Below, one piece after another: positions 52,525 to 60,297 of a DNA stretch of 64,000 nucleotides. Within the stretch, counting starts at the first letter, position 1; the number at the start of each line of letters is the position of its first letter. The notes below the pieces were generated by a model that had not been told where the DNA came from, did no database searches, and saw only the letters and a program-made list of their open reading frames with translations. The position numbers and the translations under genes were made by a program. Source of the stretch: an uncultured Eubacterium sp. (GTDB lineage Bacteria > Bacillota > Clostridia > Oscillospirales > Acutalibacteraceae); the NCBI GenBank assembly GCA_905233545.1, contig CAJOEV010000008.1, positions 61,385 through 125,384 of the forward strand, read 5' to 3'.

Positions 52525-52879
52525 TTTTATCACCCTCAGACAGACCTATTGTATTAATTGTAAACTCTGTCATTGTCTTTGTATCTTCATACCATAAACC
52601 ATCTTCTTTTGTTCCTCCCCAGTCAATCACCCCTGAGACGGTTAGGAGAAATCTATTGTTTTCAGGTTCTTCCTCTATGATAGGTTTATCTCCGTTTGTA
52701 TAACCGATACAGATTTCATCATAGGTGACATTATCACCTCGATAGACAATTGGTAATGATTGTTTGATATTATTCAATGCATTGATAATTGCCTCTTTTG
52801 TATAAGTAACCCCATTTCCATCTGGCGTATTATAGTAAAACGGTATAGTAAGTTTTATTTCGATGTCATTAGTTCTCAT
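52514..52879 (-). CDS. Unknown accessory-region protein
   Basis: 121 residues, soluble, acidic, rich in aromatic residues (LTIPFYYNTPDGNGVTYTKE, VIDWGGTKEDGLWYED). No recognised domain. It overlaps its neighbours on both sides (11 bp each), which supports it as a real gene. The role is unknown. Confidence 0.65.
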   Translation of the reverse strand: MRTNDIEIKLTIPFYYNTPDGNGVTYTKEAIINALNNIKQSLPIVYRGDNVTYDEICIGYTNGDKPIIEEEPENNRFLLTVSGVIDWGGTKEDGLWYEDTKTMTEFTINTIGLSEGDKNDR

Positions 52880-53180
52880 TTCGTTTTCTCATCTCCTTAT
52901 TACAGAGTTCTAAAAAGCTGAGCCAATCTTCCTTATCTATATCCATACCCCACGAGCCAATGCCTTTATCAACATCAATACCATATCTTGTTATGTCCTG
53001 TATAAAACAATCGAGCGTCTTGTCGTCGATGTATGGTAAAAGGGGCGTAATATATCTGATAACAGAACTTGGCATATATGTCATTCTACCCAGCGCATAT
53101 CGTACAGCGCAGTTAAGAATTAAACCGAACTCAGAGTTAATCTCTACTGGTGGTTTATTTACTGATTCAATGTTTGACAT
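52869..53180 (-). CDS. Unknown accessory-region protein
   Basis: 103 residues. NCAVRYALGRMTYMPSSVIR and ITRYGIDVDKGIGSWGMDID are conserved-looking helical segments typical of small phage proteins, but the function is unknown. ATG 53180 has GAGGTG upstream; the longer frame to 53222 begins inside the neighbouring kinase gene. Confidence 0.65.
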   Translation of the reverse strand: MSNIESVNKPPVEINSEFGLILNCAVRYALGRMTYMPSSVIRYITPLLPYIDDKTLDCFIQDITRYGIDVDKGIGSWGMDIDKEDWLSFLELCNKEMRKRNEN

Positions 53181-53181
53181 A

Positions 53182-53757
53182 CTACACCTCTTTCGCCTCT
53201 TTCTTTGATGATACAATCTCAATTATTTCGTTTACGATTTCGTTGTATCCATCAATAAATCCGTCTTTACAAGAATACTCTACTCCAAAATTGTCGAGCA
53301 TATCTCTGATTTCACAACCTATTTCTCCAGCCTCTTCTTCGGTCTGGAATCTACCATTAGAATTATAAGGCTTAACTCTCGTAAGAAAATAGTTTTTGTT
53401 TGTGAATGATTCAAAAACATCAAATACATAGTTAGCAAAAGTATCGTGTTTGACAGTGTCCTCGCTATTCCCGTCATATATTACTGACAACAATATTGGC
53501 GAGTCGGTTACTATAACATCAACCTTGCCTTTGCAGCGAGATAATCTAAACGATTGCTTACCAAAGATGTAACTCTGGTTTTCAAAAACAGCTTTACTCT
53601 CTTCCCATAATTTGTCTTTTGCAAATTCCGTGGCAAGTTCTGCGTCAATACCATTCATCTTTAACATTGCAAAAACATATGCCGCGCCTGTACTTTTACC
53701 AGCGCCGGGTTCACCAAACAAGTTAACAATAACTGTATCTCTAACCGCATCTCTCAT
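53182..53757 (-). CDS. P-loop kinase/ATPase-like protein
   Basis: 191 residues. P-loop GEPGAGKST at about 16-24 and a probable Walker-B-like strand VDVIVTDSPIL near 95. The fold suggests an AAA_28/thymidylate-kinase-like nucleotide or nucleoside kinase. Substrate not known; its place among dut, dNMP kinase and nrd genes is consistent with a nucleotide-metabolism role. Confidence 0.7.
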   Translation of the reverse strand: MRDAVRDTVIVNLFGEPGAGKSTGAAYVFAMLKMNGIDAELATEFAKDKLWEESKAVFENQSYIFGKQSFRLSRCKGKVDVIVTDSPILLSVIYDGNSEDTVKHDTFANYVFDVFESFTNKNYFLTRVKPYNSNGRFQTEEEAGEIGCEIRDMLDNFGVEYSCKDGFIDGYNEIVNEIIEIVSSKKEAKEV

Positions 53758-53769
53758 TTAATTTACCTC

Positions 53770-54273
53770 TCAACAAATATTATCATATTCATTACATAAC
53801 CAATCTTTATGACTCAACCCAAATGATTTCTTTGGTAGGTTAACCCATACCGATTTTGGGACATATCGAGTATTAAACAATGTATGTGGAACACGAAAAC
53901 CGCTATGTAATTTGTCATTGTAAAATTTTTCAAACTGTTCTGAGAATTGATTATATAATTCTTCGCGTAATTCATCTTCATTTTCTGCTCTTTGAGATGT
54001 TTGCTTAAATAATTCAAAATCCTCTCTGTCACAATAGAACCATCTTTTATGATATGTGTCATAAATAACACTTTTTACATTGTAATATCTTAGTTTATTG
54101 TATATGAGCCAGTTTACTAAACTGTAGAAAGCAGTTTGAGGGAAGACCAATACCCAAGTTATTGGATAATCTGTTGAACAATCAACGCCACCCCAATCAA
54201 ATCTTTCGCTCAACACGATTAGCTCACTTGTGATAAGATACATTACCAACATTCCCAATAAGAAGCTCTTCAT
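53770..54273 (-). CDS. Unknown membrane-associated protein
   Basis: 167 residues with two hydrophobic segments (FLLGMLVMYLITSELIVL, 4-21; and ITWVLVFPQTAFYSLVNWLI, 38-57) and a hydrophilic, tyrosine-rich remainder. No family recognised. AGAAGGTG precedes the ATG. It follows another small membrane protein (54285-54446). Confidence 0.6.
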   Translation of the reverse strand: MKSFLLGMLVMYLITSELIVLSERFDWGGVDCSTDYPITWVLVFPQTAFYSLVNWLIYNKLRYYNVKSVIYDTYHKRWFYCDREDFELFKQTSQRAENEDELREELYNQFSEQFEKFYNDKLHSGFRVPHTLFNTRYVPKSVWVNLPKKSFGLSHKDWLCNEYDNIC

Positions 54274-54284
54274 ATAATCACCTT

Positions 54285-54446
54285 CTAATCTATATCTCTT
54301 TCTATGGTTAACTTGAAATGTGCCTTCGGTTTATAATATGTCTTATTCACTCTCATCTCTCGCCATTGCATAATCCCAACGACGAGGATTAAGAATGAAA
54401 AATTACCGAGCAACATTTCAGTCGTAATAGTATTTAAAAAATGCAT
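54285..54446 (-). CDS. Small membrane protein, translationally coupled
   Basis: 53 residues: one membrane helix (LLGNFSFLILVVGIM) and a basic tail (KTYYKPKAHFKLTIERDID). The ATG shares bases with the stop of the upstream gene (TAATG). It fills the gap between two other genes of the operon. No known relatives. Confidence 0.55.
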   Translation of the reverse strand: MHFLNTITTEMLLGNFSFLILVVGIMQWREMRVNKTYYKPKAHFKLTIERDID

Positions 54447-55096
54447 TAGCTCTGTATCACAATCAACCTATACTGGATACCGCTATCTCCCCAGTTTAAG
54501 TTATTAATATCTTCAAAGTCTGTTATCCGCTGGTTAACACATCTAAGGAGAGTTTTGAAGTGGTCATTCCAGCCCATAGGCTCATCCCACTCGTGATACT
54601 CATAACACTGTTTTTCCTCTGGTGTTAACTCTGCAAACTCTTCGTGCTCAACTCCGTAAATGTCTTCTATCTCACCAGTTTCAAACAAAACCCATTGGTC
54701 TTTATGTACAAGATGGTGGTAGTCATATCGGTTGTAGTCGACGCACTTCTTAAAATCATTATAGTCGACATAGATTGGCGTTGGATAATAAAATCTATCG
54801 TCGCGCTCCTCCTGTTCTGCTTCTAAAGAGCTTGACCATTCCTTTTTGACTTCGTCAGAGAGGTCTGCGAATTTTATCTCCCAACCAAGTTGACGAAGCT
54901 TATTGTATGATTCACCAAAATATGACCGTGAACCATTCCAATATGTTAACTGCGGCTTATACTCAACCGTTCCGTCATACTGATGTGGTTCTTGCCAACT
55001 ACTACGCTTATCAACCAACTTCGGAACTCGCGGGTCTATGCTAACCCACTTATCTCCGATTTTGGCTTCAGTATAAACAAAATAATCTGCACCCAT
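54446..55096 (-). CDS. Unknown acidic accessory-region protein
   Basis: 216 residues, very rich in Tyr, Trp, Asp and Glu (LTYWNGSRSYFGESYNKLRQ, YVDYNDFKKCVDYNRYDYHH). No membrane segment. The start shares bases with the upstream stop (TAATG). It has the look of a hypothetical phage protein; no function is proposed. Confidence 0.65.
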   Translation of the reverse strand: MGADYFVYTEAKIGDKWVSIDPRVPKLVDKRSSWQEPHQYDGTVEYKPQLTYWNGSRSYFGESYNKLRQLGWEIKFADLSDEVKKEWSSSLEAEQEERDDRFYYPTPIYVDYNDFKKCVDYNRYDYHHLVHKDQWVLFETGEIEDIYGVEHEEFAELTPEEKQCYEYHEWDEPMGWNDHFKTLLRCVNQRITDFEDINNLNWGDSGIQYRLIVIQS

Positions 55097-55281
55097 TAGT
55101 TCACTTCCTTTTCCTTAAGCCAGTCAACAATCCTTTTCTTATTACCGTTCTTTTCGAACAGCTTAACTATTGACCTCATTGTATCTTCATCGGTTATATC
55201 ACATAGGATACAATGGGATAGGATAAGAAAGTTAGCAAATTCCTCTTCGTTAAGCCTCTTTACTCTATCGAACTTTGTCAT
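55096..55281 (-). CDS. Small unknown protein with a CxxC motif
   Basis: 61 residues, helical, with ILSHCILCDITDEDT. ATG 55281 is preferred since AGGAGG is 9 bases upstream; the ATG at 55290 abuts that site. It lies between the FTR-like gene and the 54446 gene, within the operon. Confidence 0.6.
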   Translation of the reverse strand: MTKFDRVKRLNEEEFANFLILSHCILCDITDEDTMRSIVKLFEKNGNKKRIVDWLKEKEVN

Positions 55282-55305
55282 ATTATCCATCCTCCTGATG
55301 TATAA

Positions 55306-55497
55306 TTAGTCATCTGCTACCTTGTGATATAATCCACAGTGGCAGTACCCTGCTTCCTGTTGTTCTCTGAAATCCTTACACATACACTTTGTGTCTGGTG
55401 TTTTTTTGAGTCTGCAAGGGCAGTAATTGTTATTTGCTTTTAATTCCTTTTTGAACTCATTTACGAATTCTTTGTCTGGATTTAACTCTATCCTCAT
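55306..55497 (-). CDS. Small ferredoxin:thioredoxin-reductase-like protein
   Basis: 63 residues. The cysteines are arranged CPC-X9-CMC-X11-CHC (YCPCRL ... KCMCKDF ... YCHCGLY), much like the catalytic subunit of ferredoxin:thioredoxin reductase (CPC-X16-CPC-X8-CHC), with its [4Fe-4S]-linked disulfide. It overlaps nrdG by 41 bp and is close to nrdD and a glutaredoxin-like gene. In Methanosarcina a related protein, ferredoxin:disulfide reductase, was reported to supply electrons to class III ribonucleotide reductase through a NrdH redoxin. A similar role here is inferred. Confidence 0.72.
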   Translation of the reverse strand: MRIELNPDKEFVNEFKKELKANNNYCPCRLKKTPDTKCMCKDFREQQEAGYCHCGLYHKVADD

Positions 55498-55975
55498 TTA
55501 GATTATATCCTTTCGCATACTGGTTATCGCTTGCTAATTTAACACCGAGAAGTGTGTCAAGATGAGGCGTTTGCCCCGGAACATATCTTCCATACTTTAC
55601 AATGATGTTGCCATACATATTGAACACCTTTTCAAATGCGGCAGCTTCTTGCTCGGTGTACCCTGTATATATAACTATCTCGTCTTTACAGCTCTTAATC
55701 CTGAGCTTATTGATTAATAGCAGTAAGTCTTCAAGACTATCAAGCGGTTCAAGCCCAGCACATACTATTGCTCGAGTGATACTGTTCTTTAAATATCGTT
55801 CAACTATACTATCTATAGAAACCTCGATATCTGGTGCGGTTGCAAGTGCGCTATTTTGACACACTTGCTGACCGCATTCTTTTTCGCATTTAAACGAACA
55901 GTTTGGAAATTGCAGAACCATACTCGGCTTTTTATAGTTGACGAAATCTTCGTCTATAATTCCTTTGATTTTCAT
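55457..55975 (-). CDS. nrdG: Anaerobic ribonucleotide reductase activating protein
   Basis: 172 residues of the NrdG radical-SAM type, which makes the glycyl radical on NrdD. A cysteine cluster FPNCSFKCEKEC followed by GQQVC occupies the radical-SAM position (about 24-42); its spacing CX3CX3C differs from the usual CX3CX2C. The downstream AGLEPLDSLEDLLLLINKL and EIVIYTGYTEQEAAAF match the family. The start overlaps nrdD exon 2 by 4 bp (ATGA), as usual for nrdDG pairs. Confidence 0.88.
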   Translation of the reverse strand: MKIKGIIDEDFVNYKKPSMVLQFPNCSFKCEKECGQQVCQNSALATAPDIEVSIDSIVERYLKNSITRAIVCAGLEPLDSLEDLLLLINKLRIKSCKDEIVIYTGYTEQEAAAFEKVFNMYGNIIVKYGRYVPGQTPHLDTLLGVKLASDNQYAKGYNLNEDRVKSRQRIRK

Positions 55976-56069
55976 CGCATTATCCCCTCGTCCTGTAAAA
56001 CATTCATCCAGCGTCTCTTATCGAACTCTTTCTTTCGGATATTCTGGTAGGAACTTGTCGGTGTGTAAA
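55972..56069 (-). CDS. nrdD: Anaerobic ribonucleotide reductase NrdD, exon 2
   Basis: 98 nt encoding the last 32 residues, FYTPTSSYQNIRKKEFDKRR and WMNVLQDEGIMR, the sequence that follows the radical glycine in NrdD. In the genome it is in a frame without its own start. It joins exon 1 (57151-58978) when the intron 56070-57150 is removed. 1828 + 98 nt gives exactly 642 codons. Confidence 0.88.
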
Positions 56070-57150
56070 CTTTATTACCGCTCGTTTCCGAGTATTTTAT
56101 TAAGAACATATTGCTTGATTTCCTCTTTTCGCACACTATCAAGTGTATAATATTGCTCCGCAAGCGGATTTGATTTTATGGCATTTAATCCAAAGTAATC
56201 CTCGAAACAATACCTACACCAGACAGCCTCTTCAATTGTTTTCCATTCCTTGGTGTAGTACCTTTTATCGTGGTGATAAAAATCGACTTTATAAGTTCTA
56301 CCAGCCTTATTATAAACTACACCTCTAATTCCGATTTGGTTATCTATCCTCGTTGCTCTTTGGTTATCAATGTTTTCCTGCCTTGTTACAAGACGGAGAT
56401 TATTTCTTCTGTTGTTTAGACTATTTCCATCAATGTGGTCGACCTCAAGACCAACTTTACTGTCGTTTATTATTAAGTCGTGTAGGTATATTGCAGCTCC
56501 TTTCTTAAACGAACCTGTAATTACATAATACTTCTGTCGTTTCTTTACTACACGCCATACAAACTTTTTCACTACATCGTAATCTTCTGAATCAATGTAA
56601 AAACTGATTACTTGATTATTGCTGTTAATATTGCATACCGCATATTCACTATATGATACCCAAGAATTTGTTTCTGTGGCTATATTTGAATGATTACCGA
56701 TATTAGAACATATTACACACCTCTTTGGTGGTTGTGTTCTTAAATTCCGAAGTTCGGACGGTAGAATCGCGCCACAATTCAAGCATTTAGTTAACACATA
56801 TTTATCAGGTCGTGATGGAATTTTTAGTCCAATTTTTGTCCAATCGTTATCACAACAGTAATTTCTTATTACCTCTCTATTACCAAATCTTTGTCCTATA
56901 TAATTCATAGCAATTCTGTCCTCTCATATTTTCATATTACGGAATAGACTATACAATTATCTACATCGTAGATATCCCTTGGTAGTCGTTGGGGCTAACT
57001 TTCGTCGCCTGCGGATTACCCAATCCTTCATACTATTACCGGTTTCCCAAAGGTGATGAAGGCTCTAAGGGCTTCCCCGCATATTCGGGATTTCTTATTT
57101 TAGGTCGCGTTACCTTATCACTAAGGCATTGGGCAATTCACACCAAGTTT
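56070..57150 (-). mobile_element. Group I intron in nrdD
   Basis: 1,081 nt. Exon 1 ends in U (57151), the intron ends in G (56070). Visible pairings on the minus strand: P1 exon GGGU with intron GCCC (57134-57131) and U-G at the splice site; P2 CCTTA/TAAGG (57126-57113); P3 ATCCC (57091-57087) with GGGAT (56978-56974); P4 TGCGG (57081-57077) with CCGCA (57014-57010); P6 GGC/GCC (57009-56993); P7 GACTA (56987-56983) with TAGTC (56951-56947); P8 ATCTAC/GTAGAT (56973-56959). The distal part carries the HNH endonuclease gene. Confidence 0.9.
56075..56908 (-). CDS. HNH homing endonuclease encoded in the nrdD intron
   Basis: 277 residues. N-terminal zinc-finger-like CLNCGAI ... RCVICSN (about 45-75), HNH core YLHDLIINDS ... 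EVDHIDGNSLNNRRNNLR (about 145-175) and a C-terminal AP2-type DNA-binding segment (GIRGVVYNKAGRTYKVDFYH). The protein should cut intron-free nrdD copies and so promote spread of the intron. AGAGGA lies 9 bases before the ATG, and the frame ends 5 bases before the 3' splice site. It may also help splicing; not shown by the sequence. Confidence 0.9.
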   Translation of the reverse strand: MNYIGQRFGNREVIRNYCCDNDWTKIGLKIPSRPDKYVLTKCLNCGAILPSELRNLRTQPPKRCVICSNIGNHSNIATETNSWVSYSEYAVCNINSNNQVISFYIDSEDYDVVKKFVWRVVKKRQKYYVITGSFKKGAAIYLHDLIINDSKVGLEVDHIDGNSLNNRRNNLRLVTRQENIDNQRATRIDNQIGIRGVVYNKAGRTYKVDFYHHDKRYYTKEWKTIEEAVWCRYCFEDYFGLNAIKSNPLAEQYYTLDSVRKEEIKQYVLNKILGNER

Positions 57151-58978
57151 ACCCTACGACTCTCGCATATGTATCTGCTATTGGCTCGCCACACACAGGA
57201 CACTTAGGTTCACTTATAAATGCGTGCTTATGTTTACATACGCTAATCTTTGTTGTAAAAGCAAAGTAGATAACACCTTGCGATGCTACATAATTGAGCA
57301 TATCCCAAGCAGTATCTTCATTCGGGAACCTATTTTCGATGTTGATGTGGGCAATACAACCACCGCCACACTTCTTATCAAACAGAGAACCAAGTCTACA
57401 CTTCTCTTGGATAGTACATTTCTCCATAAGCGGTATCCACTGGTTAGAGTAGATGAAGAATTTATTCTGCTCAAACAAGAGATTATCAGCCTGACAAATT
57501 ACACCAGCGCAGTTTTCAGCGGGTATCATTTCAAGGTTAAATGTAAAGTCGCACTCGAAGTTATCCTTTACATCATTGATTGTGTCAAGGATTTGAGTTG
57601 CAAAATTGATAGCTTCGTCAGAATAGCTCTTGCAACCAAGTTCGTCTGTATCAATAAGACCAAATAAGTCCATTACCTCATACATTCCGATACCACCAAT
57701 TGTGCAGAACTGTTTGTCAAGTTCAACAGCACCGTCCTGATAATTAGGTAATAACCCCTTTTCGATATTGCGCTTAATGATATGTCTCATAGCAGTTAAT
57801 GCTTTACAGTCAAGCAGGACTCTGTCTCTTAAAATCTTAAGATACTTAGCCTTACTTAACCCACTTTCGTAAGCAATTCGAACAAGGTTGATTGTGCTTA
57901 CTCTGCAAGAACCTACCGATAGTGCTGTACCACCAATTGAGTTAATGAATGCATCAAGTTTTTTAGTATCAGAGAGCAGTCTGCAGCAGTTTGAAAGGAC
58001 TCCTACATTGTCGCTTACAAAGAAATTACTGTCAGACCAACGAACATTATGGTCAGAGCACCAGCGAGCGAACTCTTCGTCTGCAAATTTACCATTCTGG
58101 TAGAGTAAGCTATAAGTAAGAACAGGATATGTGAACATATTTTGTTCTCTAATCTCACTGACTACTTCCATAAATACCTTTTGGAGTTTGAGAAGGTCTT
58201 CTATATGGTCAATGGCAAGGGTTCCGTCGGGAAATTCAACTCCGCCGAATAAAGACTCTAAATATGGTCTGTCAAAGATTGAAACATTTGTAAAACTACT
58301 CTGGTCTATGCGGAGAAATGGCTGATTAAGACGATATATGAGCTTCTGAAACTGCTGACGAAGGTAATAATCCTCATCTTTCATATAATATCCATTCTCG
58401 CAGTCTAATTTCCAAAAATACCAAGCCCATATCAGCACATTGGGCATACCCACGGCTCCTGATTGACGGTTAGATAAGAAGGAGACAAACTCGATAACAT
58501 CATCAAAATATGTAGTCAAGTGCTTAGGAGGCTTATTATTGTAGTTGTTTAAGAAGAACAAGCCCTCGGTGGCAAGTCTCGTAAAATCATTAGCCCAACA
58601 ATATGGGAAGAAGCTTGATGTATGGCTATCATTGAGGTAAAAACCCCTGCTAAACTCCTGCTCAAGCCATTGGTTTGCTGTTCTTAAGCCGAACATCTTC
58701 TTGATTTCTCTATGTATTTTGTTGAGAGCAAACAGTTTGTCCTCACTCTTACCTTTTTCAGTCATAAAACTCCGAATATCCTTATGGTTTACATTAGCAT
58801 TTGGGTCAATACTGGTGTCGGCAATAGTGTCTTTAACGACAAAGTTCTCAATAAACTCCGAAAAATCTAACTGTGACGGGTGTAATCCATTGATGTATTC
58901 GAAATCTTCCCCGTATTTTTCTTTTAACGCATCGAGCTTACGCTCGAAGTCTTTAGATAACTTTAACTGTATCTCCAT
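57151..58978 (-). CDS. nrdD: Anaerobic (class III) ribonucleotide reductase NrdD, exon 1
   Basis: Exon 1 encodes residues 1-609 of a 641-residue NrdD, which reduces ribonucleotides without oxygen using a glycyl radical. Visible: no ATP-cone domain at the N-terminus (starts with MEIQLKLSKDFERKLDALKE); VGVLSNCCRLL and SVGSCRVSTINLVRIAY in the barrel; zinc-binding CKHKHAF ... CPVCGEP near the C-terminus, then RVVG with Gly609 as the radical site. Without splicing the frame stops right after this glycine (TAA 57151-57149). AAGGAG precedes the ATG. Confidence 0.92.
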
Positions 58979-58988
58979 TTATGTCTCC

Positions 58989-59192
58989 TTACTGATTATT
59001 TGTCCAATCTACCGCTTCTTTGAACTCCATACGAGTGTTGTTATGAAATAAAACGGGTACAGTATCAATTCCAAGCCTCAACATCTCTTCAACATCGTTA
59101 ACTTCGGTATATTTAATGCCTTTCGAGTCGAGTTTTGTCTTTAATACTTTGCATTTTGGGCATCCGGTTGAATATAAAATCGTATCACCCAT
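58989..59192 (-). CDS. Glutaredoxin-like redoxin (NrdH-like)
   Basis: 67 residues of thioredoxin fold. The active site is CPKC (about residues 11-14) in ILYSTGCPKCKVLK, with the cis-proline segment DTVPVLF at about 45-51. It lies 10 bases upstream of nrdD, which suggests it is the electron donor for this reductase. ATG 59192 has AAGGAG 8 bases upstream. Close to NrdH in size and context. Confidence 0.85.
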   Translation of the reverse strand: MGDTILYSTGCPKCKVLKTKLDSKGIKYTEVNDVEEMLRLGIDTVPVLFHNNTRMEFKEAVDWTNNQ

Positions 59193-59197
59193 AACCG

Positions 59198-59758
59198 TTA
59201 CTCCTTTCTTGCGATATCGCATACAGCTTCATAGATTTCTACCCAGTTTTTAACTCTAATGAAACCATATTTTGACTCGTCATAAGATTTATTGTGACTT
59301 GAATCAACAAGTATACCCATATATTCACCACCCTCTAAATTATGAGGTGCATCATCAATCAAAACATCACCTTTTACCATTTGTTTCTTAGACGCTATAA
59401 TAATTTCCTTAAAAGATATAAAAGGAAAGTATTTTTGAACGAATTTTATCTTAAGTGGTATCGTATCTGGGTGTGCAGATGTCAAAAGGTATACTTTATG
59501 ACCGTCATCCTTGAGTTGTTTGAGGTATTTTTGGGAGTCTTTTAACGGTTCGAGCGACTCCCAAAGCTCCCTTGTATGTAATGGTGAAAACACCTGAGTT
59601 CTTGACAACCCGTCGAAGAAATCTTCAATATTCCAATGGGTTATATCCTCTGGTTTTACATTGGTTCCATACTTTTTATTTACCGCAGCAACCCAAGGTG
59701 TGTGTAAGTCTTCTAAAACATTATCTACATCAACAAGTATCGTTAGAGACCTACTCAT
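59198..59758 (-). CDS. HAD-family 5'(3')-deoxyribonucleotidase-like protein
   Basis: 186 residues. HAD motif I is DVDNVLEDL (about 9-17), motif II LLTSAHP (about 93-99) and motif III KGDVLIDDAPHNL (about 130-142). This resembles deoxyribonucleotidase (NT5C) proteins of phages, which dephosphorylate dNMPs. It overlaps the dNMP kinase gene by 8 bp. Confidence 0.85.
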   Translation of the reverse strand: MSRSLTILVDVDNVLEDLHTPWVAAVNKKYGTNVKPEDITHWNIEDFFDGLSRTQVFSPLHTRELWESLEPLKDSQKYLKQLKDDGHKVYLLTSAHPDTIPLKIKFVQKYFPFISFKEIIIASKKQMVKGDVLIDDAPHNLEGGEYMGILVDSSHNKSYDESKYGFIRVKNWVEIYEAVCDIARKE

Positions 59759-60284
59759 AGAGGCTTTCCTCTACAAAATCATCAACTTTTTGCCTGAGTT
59801 CAAGCAATGTTGAGTCATTTTTGATGTATATATCAGCACCAAAATCATCGAGTGCCGTTTCGGACGGGTGTCTTAGCTGCTCCTCGGTCAGCGCACTCTC
59901 AAAATTAGGTCTTTCCACCCTTAAATGAATAGCGTCAAACCCCGCCTCGATTATTTTCGTTATCTCATTTGGGAATCTGCAATCAGGAATGATGACATAC
60001 TCCCAATTATCATTAAAATACTTGAGTAGCATTGCTACAAAATCAACCCAGAGTGACGGATTTTGCTTTCGGATTACATCTGTTCCTACATATTGGAGCA
60101 AATGTCTTCCTTTCTCGTCCTTTTTGCCATCCCAACCAAAATAATTTGTACAAATCCATTTCAGCAGGTCAGCATAGTGCGTTACAAGCACACTATGCTT
60201 ATCGGCAATAAGTTTCTCTCGTATCATAGAAGCCACAGTATCTTTGCCGTTTTGGGCTTTTCCTGATATTAGTATTACTTTCAT
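59751..60284 (-). CDS. Deoxynucleoside monophosphate kinase
   Basis: 177 residues. P-loop GKAQNGKDT at about 8-16; DCRFPNEITKIIEAGFDAIH resembles phage dNMP kinases such as T4 gp1. Phosphorylates dNMPs to dNDPs to feed DNA synthesis. Acts with dUTPase, nucleotidase and NrdD in the same cluster. GGGAG precedes the ATG. Confidence 0.85.
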   Translation of the reverse strand: MKVILISGKAQNGKDTVASMIREKLIADKHSVLVTHYADLLKWICTNYFGWDGKKDEKGRHLLQYVGTDVIRKQNPSLWVDFVAMLLKYFNDNWEYVIIPDCRFPNEITKIIEAGFDAIHLRVERPNFESALTEEQLRHPSETALDDFGADIYIKNDSTLLELRQKVDDFVEESLYE

Positions 60285-60297
60285 ATTGTTCTCCCAA

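Noticed and set aside
56070-57150. Group II intron or intein as the explanation for the split nrdD
   Set aside because: No reverse transcriptase and no domain V/VI-like end were seen, the frame is not continuous through the insert as an intein requires, and the U/G splice-site rule plus P3-P8 pairings fit group I.
56989-57207. Plus-strand frame of 72 codons in the intron core
   Set aside because: It overlaps the structured intron core on the opposite strand and has no ribosome-binding site.
57149-58978. nrdD as a truncated pseudogene
   Set aside because: The missing C-terminus is present after a recognisable group I intron, and the joined frame is intact.
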